NCBI RefSeq assembly: GCF_038007285.1
Contig: NZ_JBBOWX010000002.1
Coordinates: 62,001-126,000, forward strand
DNA length: 64,000 nt
Source of the DNA: Sporosarcina sp. FSL K6-3457
GTDB lineage: Bacteria; Bacillota; Bacilli; Bacillales_A; Planococcaceae
Direction of reading: 5' to 3'
Below the pieces are notes generated by a model. The model worked only from the letters and a program-made list of their open reading frames with translations. It had not been told where the DNA came from and did no database searches. The position numbers were made by a program, and so were the translations under genes. Each line of letters starts with the position of its first letter. Position 1 is the stretch's first letter. Positions 1 to 9,399 of this stretch are shown here, piece after piece.

Positions 1-1
1 C

Positions 2-43
2 TACATGGAATTGTTAATACAGAAAGCGAGGAAAACGGTGTGA
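2..43 (+). CDS. 3' end of an upstream gene (partial)
   Basis: An open frame enters from the left edge and ends at the TGA at 41-43, giving a tail that ends LLIQKARKTV. The stop overlaps the GTG start of the next gene inside GTGTGA, an arrangement typical of a coupled operon. Thirteen residues are too few to name a family. The call rests on this overlap geometry and on ordinary codon use. Confidence 0.4.
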   Translation, partial: YMELLIQKARKTV

Positions 44-1341
44 AGGTAGCGGTCATTGGAACTGGATATGTAGGGCTCGTTACTGGAACGCTACTTGCAG
101 AAATTGGTCATGATGTCACTTGTATTGATATTGATGAAATGAAAATCGAACTGCTTAAAACGGGTATACCCACTATTTATGAGCCTGGGTTGGAACAGCT
201 TTTGAAAAATAATTTAGAAAAACAAAAACTATCGTTTACAACAAATCATGCAACAGCTTTTCAAAATGTAGAACTAGTATTTATGGCTGTCGGGACACCG
301 CAAGGAGAAAATGGCCAAGCGAATTTATCTTATATTGAACAAGCGGCAAAGGATATTGCCCAAACGATTGATCATGATGTAACGGTCGTTATCAAAAGCA
401 CAGTCCCACCGGGCACGAATGATTATGTGGAGCAACAGATTCTTAAAAATCTGATACATCCTGTAAAGATCCATGTCGTTTCCAATCCGGAGTTTTTACG
501 GGAAGGTCATGCAATCGAAGACGCATTTCATGGTGATCGAATTGTCATCGGTAGCGAGCAGCGTGAAGCAGGTGACCTTGTTGAATCACTATTTGCTCCA
601 TTGCAAATACCGATTGTTCGAACGGATCGTCGCAGTGCAGAAATGATTAAATATGCTGCGAATGCGTTCCTTGCAGTTAAAATCAGCTATATGAATGAAA
701 TTGCTAATCTTTGTGATGCAATAGGGGCGGATGTCACGGCTGTTGCAGATGGAATGGGGATGGACAAGCGGATTGGACGTGCGTTTTTAAATGCGGGAAT
801 CGGCTACGGTGGCTCATGCTTTCCAAAAGATACCGAAGCTGTTGTGCATCTTGCCAAGCAACAAGCAATGCAGTTAAGCATTGTCGAATCGGCGATAAAG
901 ACAAATAAAGCGCAGAGGCATAGATTTGTTGAGAAAGTCTTACGTCATTTTGATGGCAATCTCACAAATAAAAAGATCGCTATACTTGGACTCGCATTCA
1001 AACCGAATACAGACGATATGCGAGAAGCCCCTTCCGTCACAATCATAGATGAACTACAGAAAAATGGTGCAATCATCCATGTATTCGATCCGATTGTCAC
1101 AAATGAATATAGTGCCGCATCATTGTATGATTGTGTGACGAAAGCGGACGCAGTATTACTCGTAACCGAGTGGCAAGACTTTTTACACGCTGACTGGACA
1201 GAAATCGGCAAGCTTGTTAAAGGAAAAGTTATTTTTGACGGCCGTAACGCTTTAGAAGCAGATAAATTGCAACAATTGGGCTGGACGTATATTGGTGTGG
1301 GAAGAGAAAGGAAGCGGGTATATGGTTTCCAGGAAAGTTGA
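40..1341 (+). CDS. ugd: UDP-glucose 6-dehydrogenase
   Basis: Oxidises UDP-glucose to UDP-glucuronate with two NAD+, supplying acidic sugar for surface polymers. The 433 residues are the normal family length. An N-terminal GxGYVG Rossmann motif (residues 7-12) opens the NAD domain. The catalytic Cys260 lies in the GYGGSCFPKD motif, and the C-terminal UDP-binding domain has the usual LAFKPNTDD stretch. The start is GTG at 40, preceded by a purine-rich GCGAGGAAA. The 3' end overlaps the next gene by 20 nt. TuaD of teichuronic acid synthesis is the same family; which polymer this copy serves cannot be told from sequence. Confidence 0.93.
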   Translation: MKVAVIGTGYVGLVTGTLLAEIGHDVTCIDIDEMKIELLKTGIPTIYEPGLEQLLKNNLEKQKLSFTTNHATAFQNVELVFMAVGTPQGENGQANLSYIEQAAKDIAQTIDHDVTVVIKSTVPPGTNDYVEQQILKNLIHPVKIHVVSNPEFLREGHAIEDAFHGDRIVIGSEQREAGDLVESLFAPLQIPIVRTDRRSAEMIKYAANAFLAVKISYMNEIANLCDAIGADVTAVADGMGMDKRIGRAFLNAGIGYGGSCFPKDTEAVVHLAKQQAMQLSIVESAIKTNKAQRHRFVEKVLRHFDGNLTNKKIAILGLAFKPNTDDMREAPSVTIIDELQKNGAIIHVFDPIVTNEYSAASLYDCVTKADAVLLVTEWQDFLHADWTEIGKLVKGKVIFDGRNALEADKLQQLGWTYIGVGRERKRVYGFQES

Positions 1342-4210
1342 GAAAATCGTCAGTAAGAGTGGATTACCAGTGCTCCAGGTTGAGCATGAAGGAAAACCAA
1401 TGTTTATTCATAGCAAATACGATCCTGTAAAAGAAGCAGAGCAAATTTTGAGTAAATATGAAGGGCAAATTGATCAGTTCAATCACATCTTGTTTTACGG
1501 TGTTGGTTTGGGCTATCATGTGAAATCATTTATAGAGCGTTATCCAGATAAAATTGTATCAACATATGAGCCAATTGTGGAAGTTTCTGAGGCATGTACT
1601 GCTGTAATGACAGATACAAAACTCCCGATTTCTAAGTTGAAATATGCTTTTGTGGAAAATGAATCGGAAGATATGGAGCGCCATCTATATACCCTTTCGA
1701 ATCATTTGTCACAAAACGTTTTATTAATTGTTCTTCCAGCGTATCAGGGTTTCCTAAAAGAAGATATACTACGTTTTATTGGGAAGTTTAAAGAAATTGT
1801 TGAAGAAAAGAAAATAACATTGCATACAAATCATTTTTTCTCAAAAAGATGGACCATTAATTCACTTATGAATCTACCATCGACATTTGAGAATCCGAAT
1901 TTTCTTTTGCAACACAAAGACACTTTCCGTGATAAACCTGTTATTCTTGCAGCGGCTGGTCCTTCGTTAAACGAAGAAATGGATAATTTACGAGAAATCA
2001 AAGAACGAGGAACAGCCTATATTTTTGCGGTCGGTTCAGCCAATAAAGCACTTATTGCTCAGGGAATACATCCCGACGCAGTGTTTACATATGACCCACA
2101 AGCGCATAACTACACCGTGTTCCAACCGATTATTGACGAAGAGATTCAAACGATTCCACTGATTTATGGAACGAGTGTGGGTTTTGAAACGATTGAGCAT
2201 TACCCAGGTTCGAAATTTTATTTTGTGACATCACAAGATACAATTACCCAACCGTTCCATGAAACAGGCCTTCCAGTCGTCAAAGATGCCTATTCTATTG
2301 CGATTGTAACACTGGAACTACTGTATCATTTACAAGTGAAAAAAATCATTTTAGTCGGTCAAAACTTTGCATTTAAGAACGATTTGTTCTACTCAAAAGA
2401 AATCGCAAGATATGATAAAGAGTTAAAAATGCTTTCAGACGCCAGTGTGCAAAAGGATGATTTGAAATATTCATTTACTGTTCCTGATGTCCACGGCGAT
2501 GAAATTTTAACCAATAAAGGCTTCAATAATATGAGAGTACTTATGGAGAAATATATTGTTCAAAATCCACAAATTCCTGTCGTTAACACAACGAGAGGTG
2601 GAGCAGCGATAGAGGGCACATCGTATAGACCCCTTACTCAACTGATGGAGCAAGAGCTGACAGAATCAATTGTAACAAAAGGTTGGTATGAGCAAGGGCA
2701 GTCACTACCAATATCGATGCAGACTATAAAAGAACTGAAAAGGTTGCAACAAGATACAACTACTTATATTAAGCAGAACGAAGCTTTATTTGAACATTTT
2801 TCAGATATTGAGAAATCCATCGACAGATTAAATGGAAATCAGATTCACAAACGTCTGGAAAAATTAGACGAATTGATGCGCAAACTGACAGCAAACACAC
2901 TCTATGAGAGTATTATCTATCCAATTACCCGAAACCTCTTTGAACGTTTAGGAAATGAAGTAGAAGTTATGCGGGATCTGGATCCGACAAAAGAAAAACT
3001 GGTAAGCATCGTTAATCTGTTCGCACAGTACTTGCATAGCTGCCGTGAAGTCTACAAGGAAGTAGCGCCAATCATTCAGACAGTCGTCCTCCCAGCTTTT
3101 TTAAAGGGACTAGACAAGAAAGAACTGATTGCGACGAGCGGAGTGTTTCAATATGAAGGTGAATGGGAAAAGCAATTTCCACAAAAAGAACAAATCCCAG
3201 CTGATTTAACTGAGGAAGAAAAACATGAATGGTATAAAAGAAAACGATTAGAAGATAAAATTGAGATTTCAGTATCAGGTGTTAGAACAACTGCTAAAAA
3301 TGCAATTTTCAAATTCCGTTTTAGTGGTACATCACTATCCTTATATGGAACAAACTACTCAAGAGGACTCTTAAAACTAAGAGTTATTATTGACAATAAA
3401 TTCACTAGTGTCACCTTCAAAGACGATATGGACGAGGAGCTATATGATCCAATTCTGCGTCAACAGCTATTTCAAACTACCAATTTGAAAGAAGGTTTAC
3501 ACACAGCTACTGTCGAGGTGATATCTGACAATCCGGAATTCCTATTCCAAGGTATTGAAATCGATAAAAGTCGCCGAGCTTATCATATTCATGAAGTTAC
3601 AACTGTCGATGAACTTGAAATCGGGAAACGGATACGCTGTCACTATGAAGCAACGTACAATGCTGTTGGTGAGTTTTCGGGATTAGGTGAGGAAATCGGA
3701 GCGTTCTTGCCGGTAGAAGCATCTGCTGAACCAGATGGGGATTTTTATTTTATTATGGTGGATGAGGTTGACGGGGAGAAGAAATTGATTGCTGATCGGA
3801 ATGTGCAAAATTATATATCATGGAATGAGCTACATTCAAATACGCCAAAAATTCAAATAGGGAATAAATTTATTAAATTACATTTACTTGATGGTGGAGT
3901 AGCTTTTAAAGGTAGTGAAAGTAATAGTTTGCTAATTTGGGATGGGAAAATGCGGGGAGCATGGCCAACTAATAATGACTGGGATAAATACTTACTGGAA
4001 TCAATTGTTTGGAATTGGGAAATGGCGTCATCATGGTGTAGTACAAGGCCGTTGATAGAAACTAGACATGCATTCTCTCCACAAAGAATAGTGAAGGAAG
4101 ACCACTTTTATCAAGTAGGAAGGGGAGGCTTGGCATTGGAATACTTTACATTCAATGATAGAAGTACTGTGTATGCTAGCTGGGGTTACAGACCTACTTT
4201 TATTTATTAG
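1322..4210 (+). CDS. Maf-type (DUF115) motility-associated glycosyltransferase with extra C-terminal module
   Basis: Members of the Maf family transfer nonulosonic acids such as pseudaminic acid to flagellin, which fits the pse genes downstream. The first ~620 residues carry the family pattern: an N-terminal region with FYGVGLGYHV, then the DUF115 core with LAAAGPSLNEE, IFAVGSANKAL and DAVFTYDPQ, followed by a helical region. The start is ATG at 1322 after AAAGGAAGCGGG. A GTG ten codons upstream is also open but has a poorer site. The protein has 962 residues, well over the usual ~600. The last ~330 look like a beta-rich binding module followed by a piece that resembles phage-tail or cell-wall proteins, ending ASWGYRPTFIY. 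That C-terminal reading is tentative. Confidence 0.82.
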   Translation: MVSRKVEKIVSKSGLPVLQVEHEGKPMFIHSKYDPVKEAEQILSKYEGQIDQFNHILFYGVGLGYHVKSFIERYPDKIVSTYEPIVEVSEACTAVMTDTKLPISKLKYAFVENESEDMERHLYTLSNHLSQNVLLIVLPAYQGFLKEDILRFIGKFKEIVEEKKITLHTNHFFSKRWTINSLMNLPSTFENPNFLLQHKDTFRDKPVILAAAGPSLNEEMDNLREIKERGTAYIFAVGSANKALIAQGIHPDAVFTYDPQAHNYTVFQPIIDEEIQTIPLIYGTSVGFETIEHYPGSKFYFVTSQDTITQPFHETGLPVVKDAYSIAIVTLELLYHLQVKKIILVGQNFAFKNDLFYSKEIARYDKELKMLSDASVQKDDLKYSFTVPDVHGDEILTNKGFNNMRVLMEKYIVQNPQIPVVNTTRGGAAIEGTSYRPLTQLMEQELTESIVTKGWYEQGQSLPISMQTIKELKRLQQDTTTYIKQNEALFEHFSDIEKSIDRLNGNQIHKRLEKLDELMRKLTANTLYESIIYPITRNLFERLGNEVEVMRDLDPTKEKLVSIVNLFAQYLHSCREVYKEVAPIIQTVVLPAFLKGLDKKELIATSGVFQYEGEWEKQFPQKEQIPADLTEEEKHEWYKRKRLEDKIEISVSGVRTTAKNAIFKFRFSGTSLSLYGTNYSRGLLKLRVIIDNKFTSVTFKDDMDEELYDPILRQQLFQTTNLKEGLHTATVEVISDNPEFLFQGIEIDKSRRAYHIHEVTTVDELEIGKRIRCHYEATYNAVGEFSGLGEEIGAFLPVEASAEPDGDFYFIMVDEVDGEKKLIADRNVQNYISWNELHSNTPKIQIGNKFIKLHLLDGGVAFKGSESNSLLIWDGKMRGAWPTNNDWDKYLLESIVWNWEMASSWCSTRPLIETRHAFSPQRIVKEDHFYQVGRGGLALEYFTFNDRSTVYASWGYRPTFIY

Positions 4211-4404
4211 TTGGTAAGGAATAGGAGTGGGTATTTACAATTACATTTGAGGAAAATATGATATAGGGTTGGCTTATGCCTAAAAGATCCAATTTTAAAA
4301 ACTAAGGTGTACTTATAGTTACTCTTTACTTGCATTTGTTACAGTGGAAAATCAATAGAAAGTCATAAAAAAAGAGGTAGAATTAAAAAAATGGAGGGAT
4401 TTTA

Positions 4405-5160
4405 ATGAAAATTATCGGTGTAATTCCTGCAAGATATAATTCTTCCAGACTTCCTGGTAAACCTCTAGCAGATATTTGTGGAAAGCCAATGATTTGGTGG
4501 GTATATAATCAGGTGAAAAAAGTAAAGGGACTAAATGAAGTATATGTAGCAACGGATGACCAAAGGATTGTTCAAAAATGTATTGAGTTAGATATTAATT
4601 ACCTAATTACTTCAAACAATCATCCAAATCATATCTATAGAGTACAAGAAGTTTCAGAGATATTACATGCTGACTATTATGTTTGTATTAATGGGGATGA
4701 GCCAATTATTGAGCCCGAGGTTATTGATAAAATGGTCTGTTTAGTTAATCAAAAGTCTAAGAATAAGGATAAACAGGTCTTTGGATTAATGAGATATTTG
4801 AAAAATCCAGCTGAAACAGTCGATTTTTCAAATATAAAGGTGGTAACTTCCAGTAATGGCGATGCCCTATACATGTCGAGGAGTCCAATTCCATATCCAA
4901 AGGGAACATTGTCTTTTAGATATAAGAAATACATTGGGGTTGAGGGATTTAATAAAGAAGCATTGGATTTTTATGTTTCCACCCCGTCTTGTGAATTAGA
5001 AACTATCGAGGATATTGACCATTTAAGATTTTTGGAAAATGATATTAAAATTAAATATTCCTTGGTTGAGTCAAATTCCCTTTCAGTGGATACTAAGAAA
5101 GATTTAGAAGAGGTTAGACTGATAATAAGTAAGCGTGCAAGGGGGAATCTATATGAATAA
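4405..5160 (+). CDS. CMP-sugar synthetase of the KdsB (3-deoxy-manno-octulosonate cytidylyltransferase) family
   Basis: Activates an ulosonic-acid-type sugar with CTP. The N-terminus IGVIPARYNSSRLPGKPL is the KdsB signature for CTP binding, and VATDD and CINGDEPIIEPEVID follow at the expected spacing. The 251 residues match KdsB. True Kdo is a Gram-negative LPS sugar, so in this host the substrate is probably another 2-keto sugar acid. The start follows GGAGGG. The end overlaps the aldolase gene by 8 nt, so the two are translationally coupled and likely act in one pathway. It is distinct from the pseF-type synthetase at 31.6 kb. Base composition is strongly A/T-rich. Confidence 0.8.
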   Translation: MKIIGVIPARYNSSRLPGKPLADICGKPMIWWVYNQVKKVKGLNEVYVATDDQRIVQKCIELDINYLITSNNHPNHIYRVQEVSEILHADYYVCINGDEPIIEPEVIDKMVCLVNQKSKNKDKQVFGLMRYLKNPAETVDFSNIKVVTSSNGDALYMSRSPIPYPKGTLSFRYKKYIGVEGFNKEALDFYVSTPSCELETIEDIDHLRFLENDIKIKYSLVESNSLSVDTKKDLEEVRLIISKRARGNLYE

Positions 5161-6748
5161 AATTAAGATTTTAGATTGTACACTCCGTGACGGTGGCTAC
5201 ATTAACGATTGGAATTTCGGTGAAAGAACAATAAAAAAAATAATCACCAAACTATCCCAATCCAATATCGATATTATTGAATGTGGTTTTATTACAGATG
5301 TCAGTTTCAACGAAAATAAAACTTTATTCGACAGTGTGGAAAGAATAAAAAAATATATTGAACCAAAGAATGAAAATGTTAGCTATGTTGGAATGATAGC
5401 GCAGCCATATCCTTCTATCAATAATATTGCTAAATATGATGGGAAATCAATTGATGGTATTCGTGTAACTTTTCACGAAGATGAAATTGATGAAGCTTTG
5501 ATATACGGAAAACAGTTAATGGATAAAGGGTATAAAATTTTTATTCAACCGGTTGGAACAACAAGCTATTCTGATGGAAGTCTTTTAGAATTAATTCGAA
5601 AAGTAAATAATTTAAAGCCAGTCGCTTTTTATTTGGTTGATACTCTTGGAATTATGTACAAAAATGACTTATTAAGAATGTTTTATTTGTTAGATAATAA
5701 CTTGGATGAGTCAATATCCCTTGGATTTCATTCACATAATAACTTACAATTGTCTTTTTCAAATGCACAGGAGTTACTGGCGATACATACAAAAAGGGAA
5801 ATTATTATTGATTCATCAGTTTTTGGCATGGGGCGAGGAGCTGGGAATTTATGCACGGAATTAATAACTCATTATATAAATGAAAACATTAAGGAAAAAT
5901 ATAATATAGTTCCTTTATTAGAGATTTTTGATGAGTATTTAAGTAATATTTTTTCTAATATTAGATGGGGTTACTCTATGCCGTATTATCTAGCGGCAGT
6001 AAATAACTGTCATCCAAACTATTCCACTTATCTAATGAATAAACAAACAATTTCAGTAAAGTCAATAAATACAATTTTAAAACAAATTCTCGAAGAAAAA
6101 AAAGATATCTATGATGAAAATTATATAGAAAATCTTTACATTAAGCACCAAGTTCATTTTGTGAGTGATTCTGATAATCTAGAAGTGATAAAAAAGTTAA
6201 TGGAGAATAAAAAAATACTCATTATTGCTCCTGGTAAATCAATTGAATTACAAAAAGAAAAAATTAGTGACTTTATAAATACTAACAAACCTTTTGTATT
6301 CAGCGTTAATTTTATTCCAGAGTCGTACAAGATAGAAGCCGTATTTGTTAGTAATATAAAAAGATTTGATAAATTGTTTGATGATATTAATAGGAAATCA
6401 GCTAACGTATCCTTGGTTACAACATCTAATATTACTAATTTAGATGAGTGTCCCACATTAGTTGTCAATTATTCCGATTTACTTATTGATATTCCTATAA
6501 TTTCAGATAATGCAGGTTTAATGTTGCTTAACCTTTTGAACCGTTTATCAGTAGATAGTGTATATCTAGCAGGTTTTGATGGTTTTCACTTAAATAAATC
6601 AGCAAATTATTTTTCGGCTAAAATGATAAATAATGCCCAAACTGAGGAACTTGTAAATAAAAATGAAGCAATATGTACCTATTTGAATGTTATTAATAAA
6701 AGAATGAAAGTTCAATTTATAACTAATTCAGTATATAACTTGAAATAA
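5153..6748 (+). CDS. Aldolase (HMGL/DmpG-like TIM barrel) with C-terminal DUF115-like domain
   Basis: The N-terminal ~300 residues form a pyruvate-aldolase/isopropylmalate-synthase-type barrel. It opens with ILDCTLRDGGYINDWNFG (metal-binding D of the DRE-type motif), with VDTLGIM and the metal-ligand GFHSHNNLQLS further on. Such enzymes make or split C-C bonds with pyruvate or acyl groups. The last ~200 residues start at ILIIAPGKSIE and look like a small nucleotide- or sugar-binding fold reminiscent of the DUF115 core. The start is ATG 5153 after AAGGGGGAA. It is coupled to the CMP-sugar synthetase upstream. I infer that the pair builds and activates an unusual 2-keto sugar acid; the substrate is unknown. 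Confidence 0.72.
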   Translation: MNKIKILDCTLRDGGYINDWNFGERTIKKIITKLSQSNIDIIECGFITDVSFNENKTLFDSVERIKKYIEPKNENVSYVGMIAQPYPSINNIAKYDGKSIDGIRVTFHEDEIDEALIYGKQLMDKGYKIFIQPVGTTSYSDGSLLELIRKVNNLKPVAFYLVDTLGIMYKNDLLRMFYLLDNNLDESISLGFHSHNNLQLSFSNAQELLAIHTKREIIIDSSVFGMGRGAGNLCTELITHYINENIKEKYNIVPLLEIFDEYLSNIFSNIRWGYSMPYYLAAVNNCHPNYSTYLMNKQTISVKSINTILKQILEEKKDIYDENYIENLYIKHQVHFVSDSDNLEVIKKLMENKKILIIAPGKSIELQKEKISDFINTNKPFVFSVNFIPESYKIEAVFVSNIKRFDKLFDDINRKSANVSLVTTSNITNLDECPTLVVNYSDLLIDIPIISDNAGLMLLNLLNRLSVDSVYLAGFDGFHLNKSANYFSAKMINNAQTEELVNKNEAICTYLNVINKRMKVQFITNSVYNLK

Positions 6749-6799
6749 GAATTGTTTTACCCAAGTTCTAATAAAATGAATTATAAGTAGGCGGAAAAT

Positions 6800-7492
6800 A
6801 TGACAAAAGATGAAGTTCGCATTTTCTTAAGTGGAGTTTGTGATTTAATAATGAACAACCTAAAGAGAGTTGAAGAAACTCGGTATGATATCTCAATTAA
6901 GTCGGATGGCACCCCTGTTACTAAATCAGATGTATTTATTGAAGATCTAGTTCGAAATTACGTTAAAAAGGAACTTCAAGATGTAGTATTTATTGGGGAG
7001 GAATCTTTTGATTTTACAATAAATAAAACCGATAACTTTATAGTGTTACTAGATCCAATCGATGGTACAGAAAATTTTTGTTCAGGTATGAAAGTGTGGG
7101 GGGTATCGTTTGGACTGTGGAAAGGGGAATTATTTCTCGGTAGTTTTTTACTAATGCCAGAATTGGAAATTAGGTTGATGACTGGTGATAAGATAGTCCC
7201 TATTAAATCACGTATAACTGGTTTGTCGTCTTCTATTACTAAAGAAGTAATTAATAGTATGAATAAACCTGGAGAGTATCGTATTGTTGGATGTGCAGTT
7301 TATAACTTATACAATGTAATTCGAGGAACTTATCGTAGATTTGTCAATCCGGATGGGGCATATGTGTGGGATATATTACCTGGAGTTATGCTTGCATTAG
7401 AACATGGTTGTAAAGTGACTATTAATGGGAGAATTTATGATGAGAAATTTCTTGATCCAAGAAATAAATATTGTGTTGATATAATGCGGTAA
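6800..7492 (+). CDS. Inositol monophosphatase-family sugar phosphatase
   Basis: A Mg2+-dependent, lithium-sensitive phosphatase fold. The diagnostic metal-binding motifs are present: IGEES near residue 73 and LDPIDGTENF near residue 94. The C-terminal motif has GAYVWDILPG where the family has W-D-x-A-(G/A), so the Ala is replaced. At 230 residues it is about 25-30 shorter than typical family members. Family substrates include inositol phosphate, histidinol phosphate, PAP and sugar phosphates. Sitting behind a CMP-ulosonate synthetase and an aldolase, it most likely dephosphorylates a sugar intermediate before activation, the role KdsC or NeuB-linked phosphatases play elsewhere. That role is inference. 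Confidence 0.75.
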   Translation: MTKDEVRIFLSGVCDLIMNNLKRVEETRYDISIKSDGTPVTKSDVFIEDLVRNYVKKELQDVVFIGEESFDFTINKTDNFIVLLDPIDGTENFCSGMKVWGVSFGLWKGELFLGSFLLMPELEIRLMTGDKIVPIKSRITGLSSSITKEVINSMNKPGEYRIVGCAVYNLYNVIRGTYRRFVNPDGAYVWDILPGVMLALEHGCKVTINGRIYDEKFLDPRNKYCVDIMR

Positions 7493-7650
7493 CGTTGGGA
7501 AAGTAAAATATACTTATGATGAAATTTGTGAATTGTACAAAAGACTATATTAATATAAAACTCAAGCATATAAAAAGGGCAAACAATTATTATTGAAAAG
7601 TCCAGGCTTTGTGAACTTGCATTAATAAAAGATGGTGAGGTGAGTACCGC

Positions 7651-8499
7651 ATGCAAGAAACGAAATTAATTAATATGGTATTACAAAATGGGTCAATCGC
7701 AATTTTTGGTACCGGCTCTGGTGCTATTAAAGTTGTTTCGAAGATAATGCCATTAATGGGGAAGGTACTTTATTTTATCGATAACAATAAATCTAAACAG
7801 GAATTTTGTGATAAGGATGTATATTCACCTTATGAAATAGATTTTTTCAAATTGGATTTAATTATTATTGCAAGTTCTTATTCAGAAGAAATTATTAGTC
7901 AGTTAATAAAAATAAATAATAATGAAAGTCTACAATACTTTTCTCCATATAAAAAAACTAAAACTGCAGATATAAGAATAGGTAAATACACTTATGGAAT
8001 AAATCCGTCTACTGCCACATATCCAGATCAAATAGAAGAAATAGGTGCATTTTGTTCAATTAATTACACCGCATCGATAGGTTCAAAGAATCATCCTATT
8101 AAGTTCGTGAGTACGCATCCTTTCTTGTATAATGCAAATAGAGGTTTTATAGAAAGTGATAACACTGAGTATAGAATGGACAATAAAGTAATTATAGGTA
8201 ATGATGTATGGATAGGTGCCCATGCTGTCATTTTACCAGGAGTCAGTATTGGGAACGGAGCTATTGTAGGCGCGGGTGCAGTTGTCACGAAAGACGTACC
8301 CCCATTTGCAATTGTAGGCGGTGTACCCGCAAAAATTATTCGTTATCGTTTCAAACAAGATATAATCGAGGCAATGCAAGAGATTAAATGGTGGAATTGG
8401 ACTGATGAAAAAATTAAATCGAATCTAGATTTATTCTATTCACCTGAAGAATTTGTGAAAAAGCATTTAATAATAAAACGAGAAGAATCAAAGAATTAG
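7651..8499 (+). CDS. PglD-like N-domain plus left-handed beta-helix O/N-acetyltransferase
   Basis: Predicted sugar acyltransferase. Residues 1-105 form a small Rossmann-like module ([32 protein letters not shown]) resembling the sugar-nucleotide-binding N-domain of PglD. Residues ~120-250 are hexapeptide repeats of the CatB/XAT type with [17 protein letters not shown] and [18 protein letters not shown]. The end, [10 protein letters not shown], is also XAT-like. It is a clear paralogue of the gene at 16163. The start is ATG 7651 after ATGGTGAGGTGAG. The enzyme probably O- or N-acetylates a cluster sugar. Which donor it uses is unknown, though acetyl-CoA is usual for the fold. Confidence 0.82.
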   Translation: MQETKLINMVLQNGSIAIFGTGSGAIKVVSKIMPLMGKVLYFIDNNKSKQEFCDKDVYSPYEIDFFKLDLIIIASSYSEEIISQLIKINNNESLQYFSPYKKTKTADIRIGKYTYGINPSTATYPDQIEEIGAFCSINYTASIGSKNHPIKFVSTHPFLYNANRGFIESDNTEYRMDNKVIIGNDVWIGAHAVILPGVSIGNGAIVGAGAVVTKDVPPFAIVGGVPAKIIRYRFKQDIIEAMQEIKWWNWTDEKIKSNLDLFYSPEEFVKKHLIIKREESKN

Positions 8500-8536
8500 A
8501 AAGTAATATAATGCGCGTGTTGATTAACTAAATTTA

Positions 8537-8590
8537 TACAATGTTGGTGTGGTAACTTACATTGTACAAGAGGGTCTCTTTTTTGTTTTT
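8537..8590 (+). terminator. Rho-independent-like terminator after acetyltransferase
   Basis: TACAATGT (8537-8544) pairs with ACATTGTA (8559-8566). A short AGAG/CTCT hairpin and a T-rich run follow at 8578-8590. It closes the first part of the glycan island before an ~800 bp stretch without a solid gene. Confidence 0.5.
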
Positions 8591-8730
8591 ATTTATGTAT
8601 TGGTAGAGATTGATTACAGTCACAGGAATGTACTGCACTTGCCGTGTTTATTACCGCCGAATGACAACAAATGTATCAGTGAATGACAAGTAGTTTACCA
8701 TTTACCACATTAATTAATCGCTCATTGCAT

Positions 8731-8936
8731 GAGAGGCCATGAATACGGGATGTACAATGGTAAGGGAGGACTGCCGATTCTCAAACTCACAACTTTACAT
8801 CGAGTTACGGGCATGATAACCTTCGGGGGACAAGCCAGCCCATGCCATAATTGATGTCATACTGTAAAAAAACACTCTCACCCCAGCTGGCATACCATCT
8901 CAGTACTCTGGTACACTAGCTGGTGTTGCATGGTAA
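8731..8936 (+). ncRNA. Putative structured RNA element, copy A
   Basis: This stretch has no convincing gene and aligns in ordered blocks with 39226-39478. Shared blocks are GAGAG at the left edge, ATTC(C)TCAA (8777), (C/T)TTTACA (8793), GAGTT (8802), the near-identical CCTTCGGGGGACAAGCCAGC (8820-8839), CCCCAGCTGGCAT (8881) and GCATGGTAA (8928-8936). The 43-nt distance from ATTCTCAA to CCTTCG is identical in both copies. GGCATG (8810-8815) can pair with CATGCC (8841-8846) around the UUCG. Block conservation without a shared reading frame points to RNA or a mobile-element remnant. An orphan HEARO/IscB-type omega RNA is one possibility; I cannot test it here. Confidence 0.42.
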
Positions 8937-9399
8937 AAAAGATGTCACAAGTGGTAAAATCGTGTGGCTGTAATCAGGGATTAAATAATAAATACGCGTG
9001 CAATTTAGGCTTTAATTTTCTGATTGACGTGAATAGTGCATTTTTGGGGTGCTTTCTCACAGGAATTTCTTCTGACGGTGCCAGCTACTGCCACCACACT
9101 TGTCCAACGTTTTTGCCAGCCTCCGCCCTAGATCAGATGAAGGAATGTAGGCGCATCAGACGCCAAGAAAAATGGGAGGGGACGTCATCATAAGCAATGC
9201 AGAAATCCATAGTGTATCGTATATTTCACAATCGTTATTATCAGCATTATCCATCGATGACCACGTAGTACACCTACATCGGTTTGAAGGTTTACATATC
9301 ATCAAAGTATGGTTAATTAATGTGATGAAAAATATTTTTTGACACCCTTACAACGACATAAATCGTTGATACATCAATGTTTATAGAGGGAGTAAGTTA
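8937..9399. other. Intergenic stretch without a solid gene
   Basis: An 87-codon Cys-rich frame (8930-9193) and an overlapping 56-codon frame (ATG 9172 to TGA 9340-9342) are open but have no good ribosome-binding sites and no recognised domain. Two short hairpins, CAACGA/TCGTTG (from 9351) and TTGAT/ATCAA (from 9366), lie just upstream of the gene at 9400. A perfect TTGACA occurs at 9339-9344, but no -10 lies at proper spacing. Nothing else is recognised. Confidence 0.3.

Noticed and set aside
4405-5160. True Kdo/LPS synthesis
   Set aside because: The rest of the window is clearly Gram-positive and no kdsA, kdsC, waaA or lpx genes are present, so only the enzyme family is claimed.
8930-9342. 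87-codon Cys-rich frame and overlapping 56-codon frame downstream of RNA element copy A
   Set aside because: No good ribosome sites and no recognisable domain; the first begins inside the conserved RNA block. Kept only as a note on the spacer.
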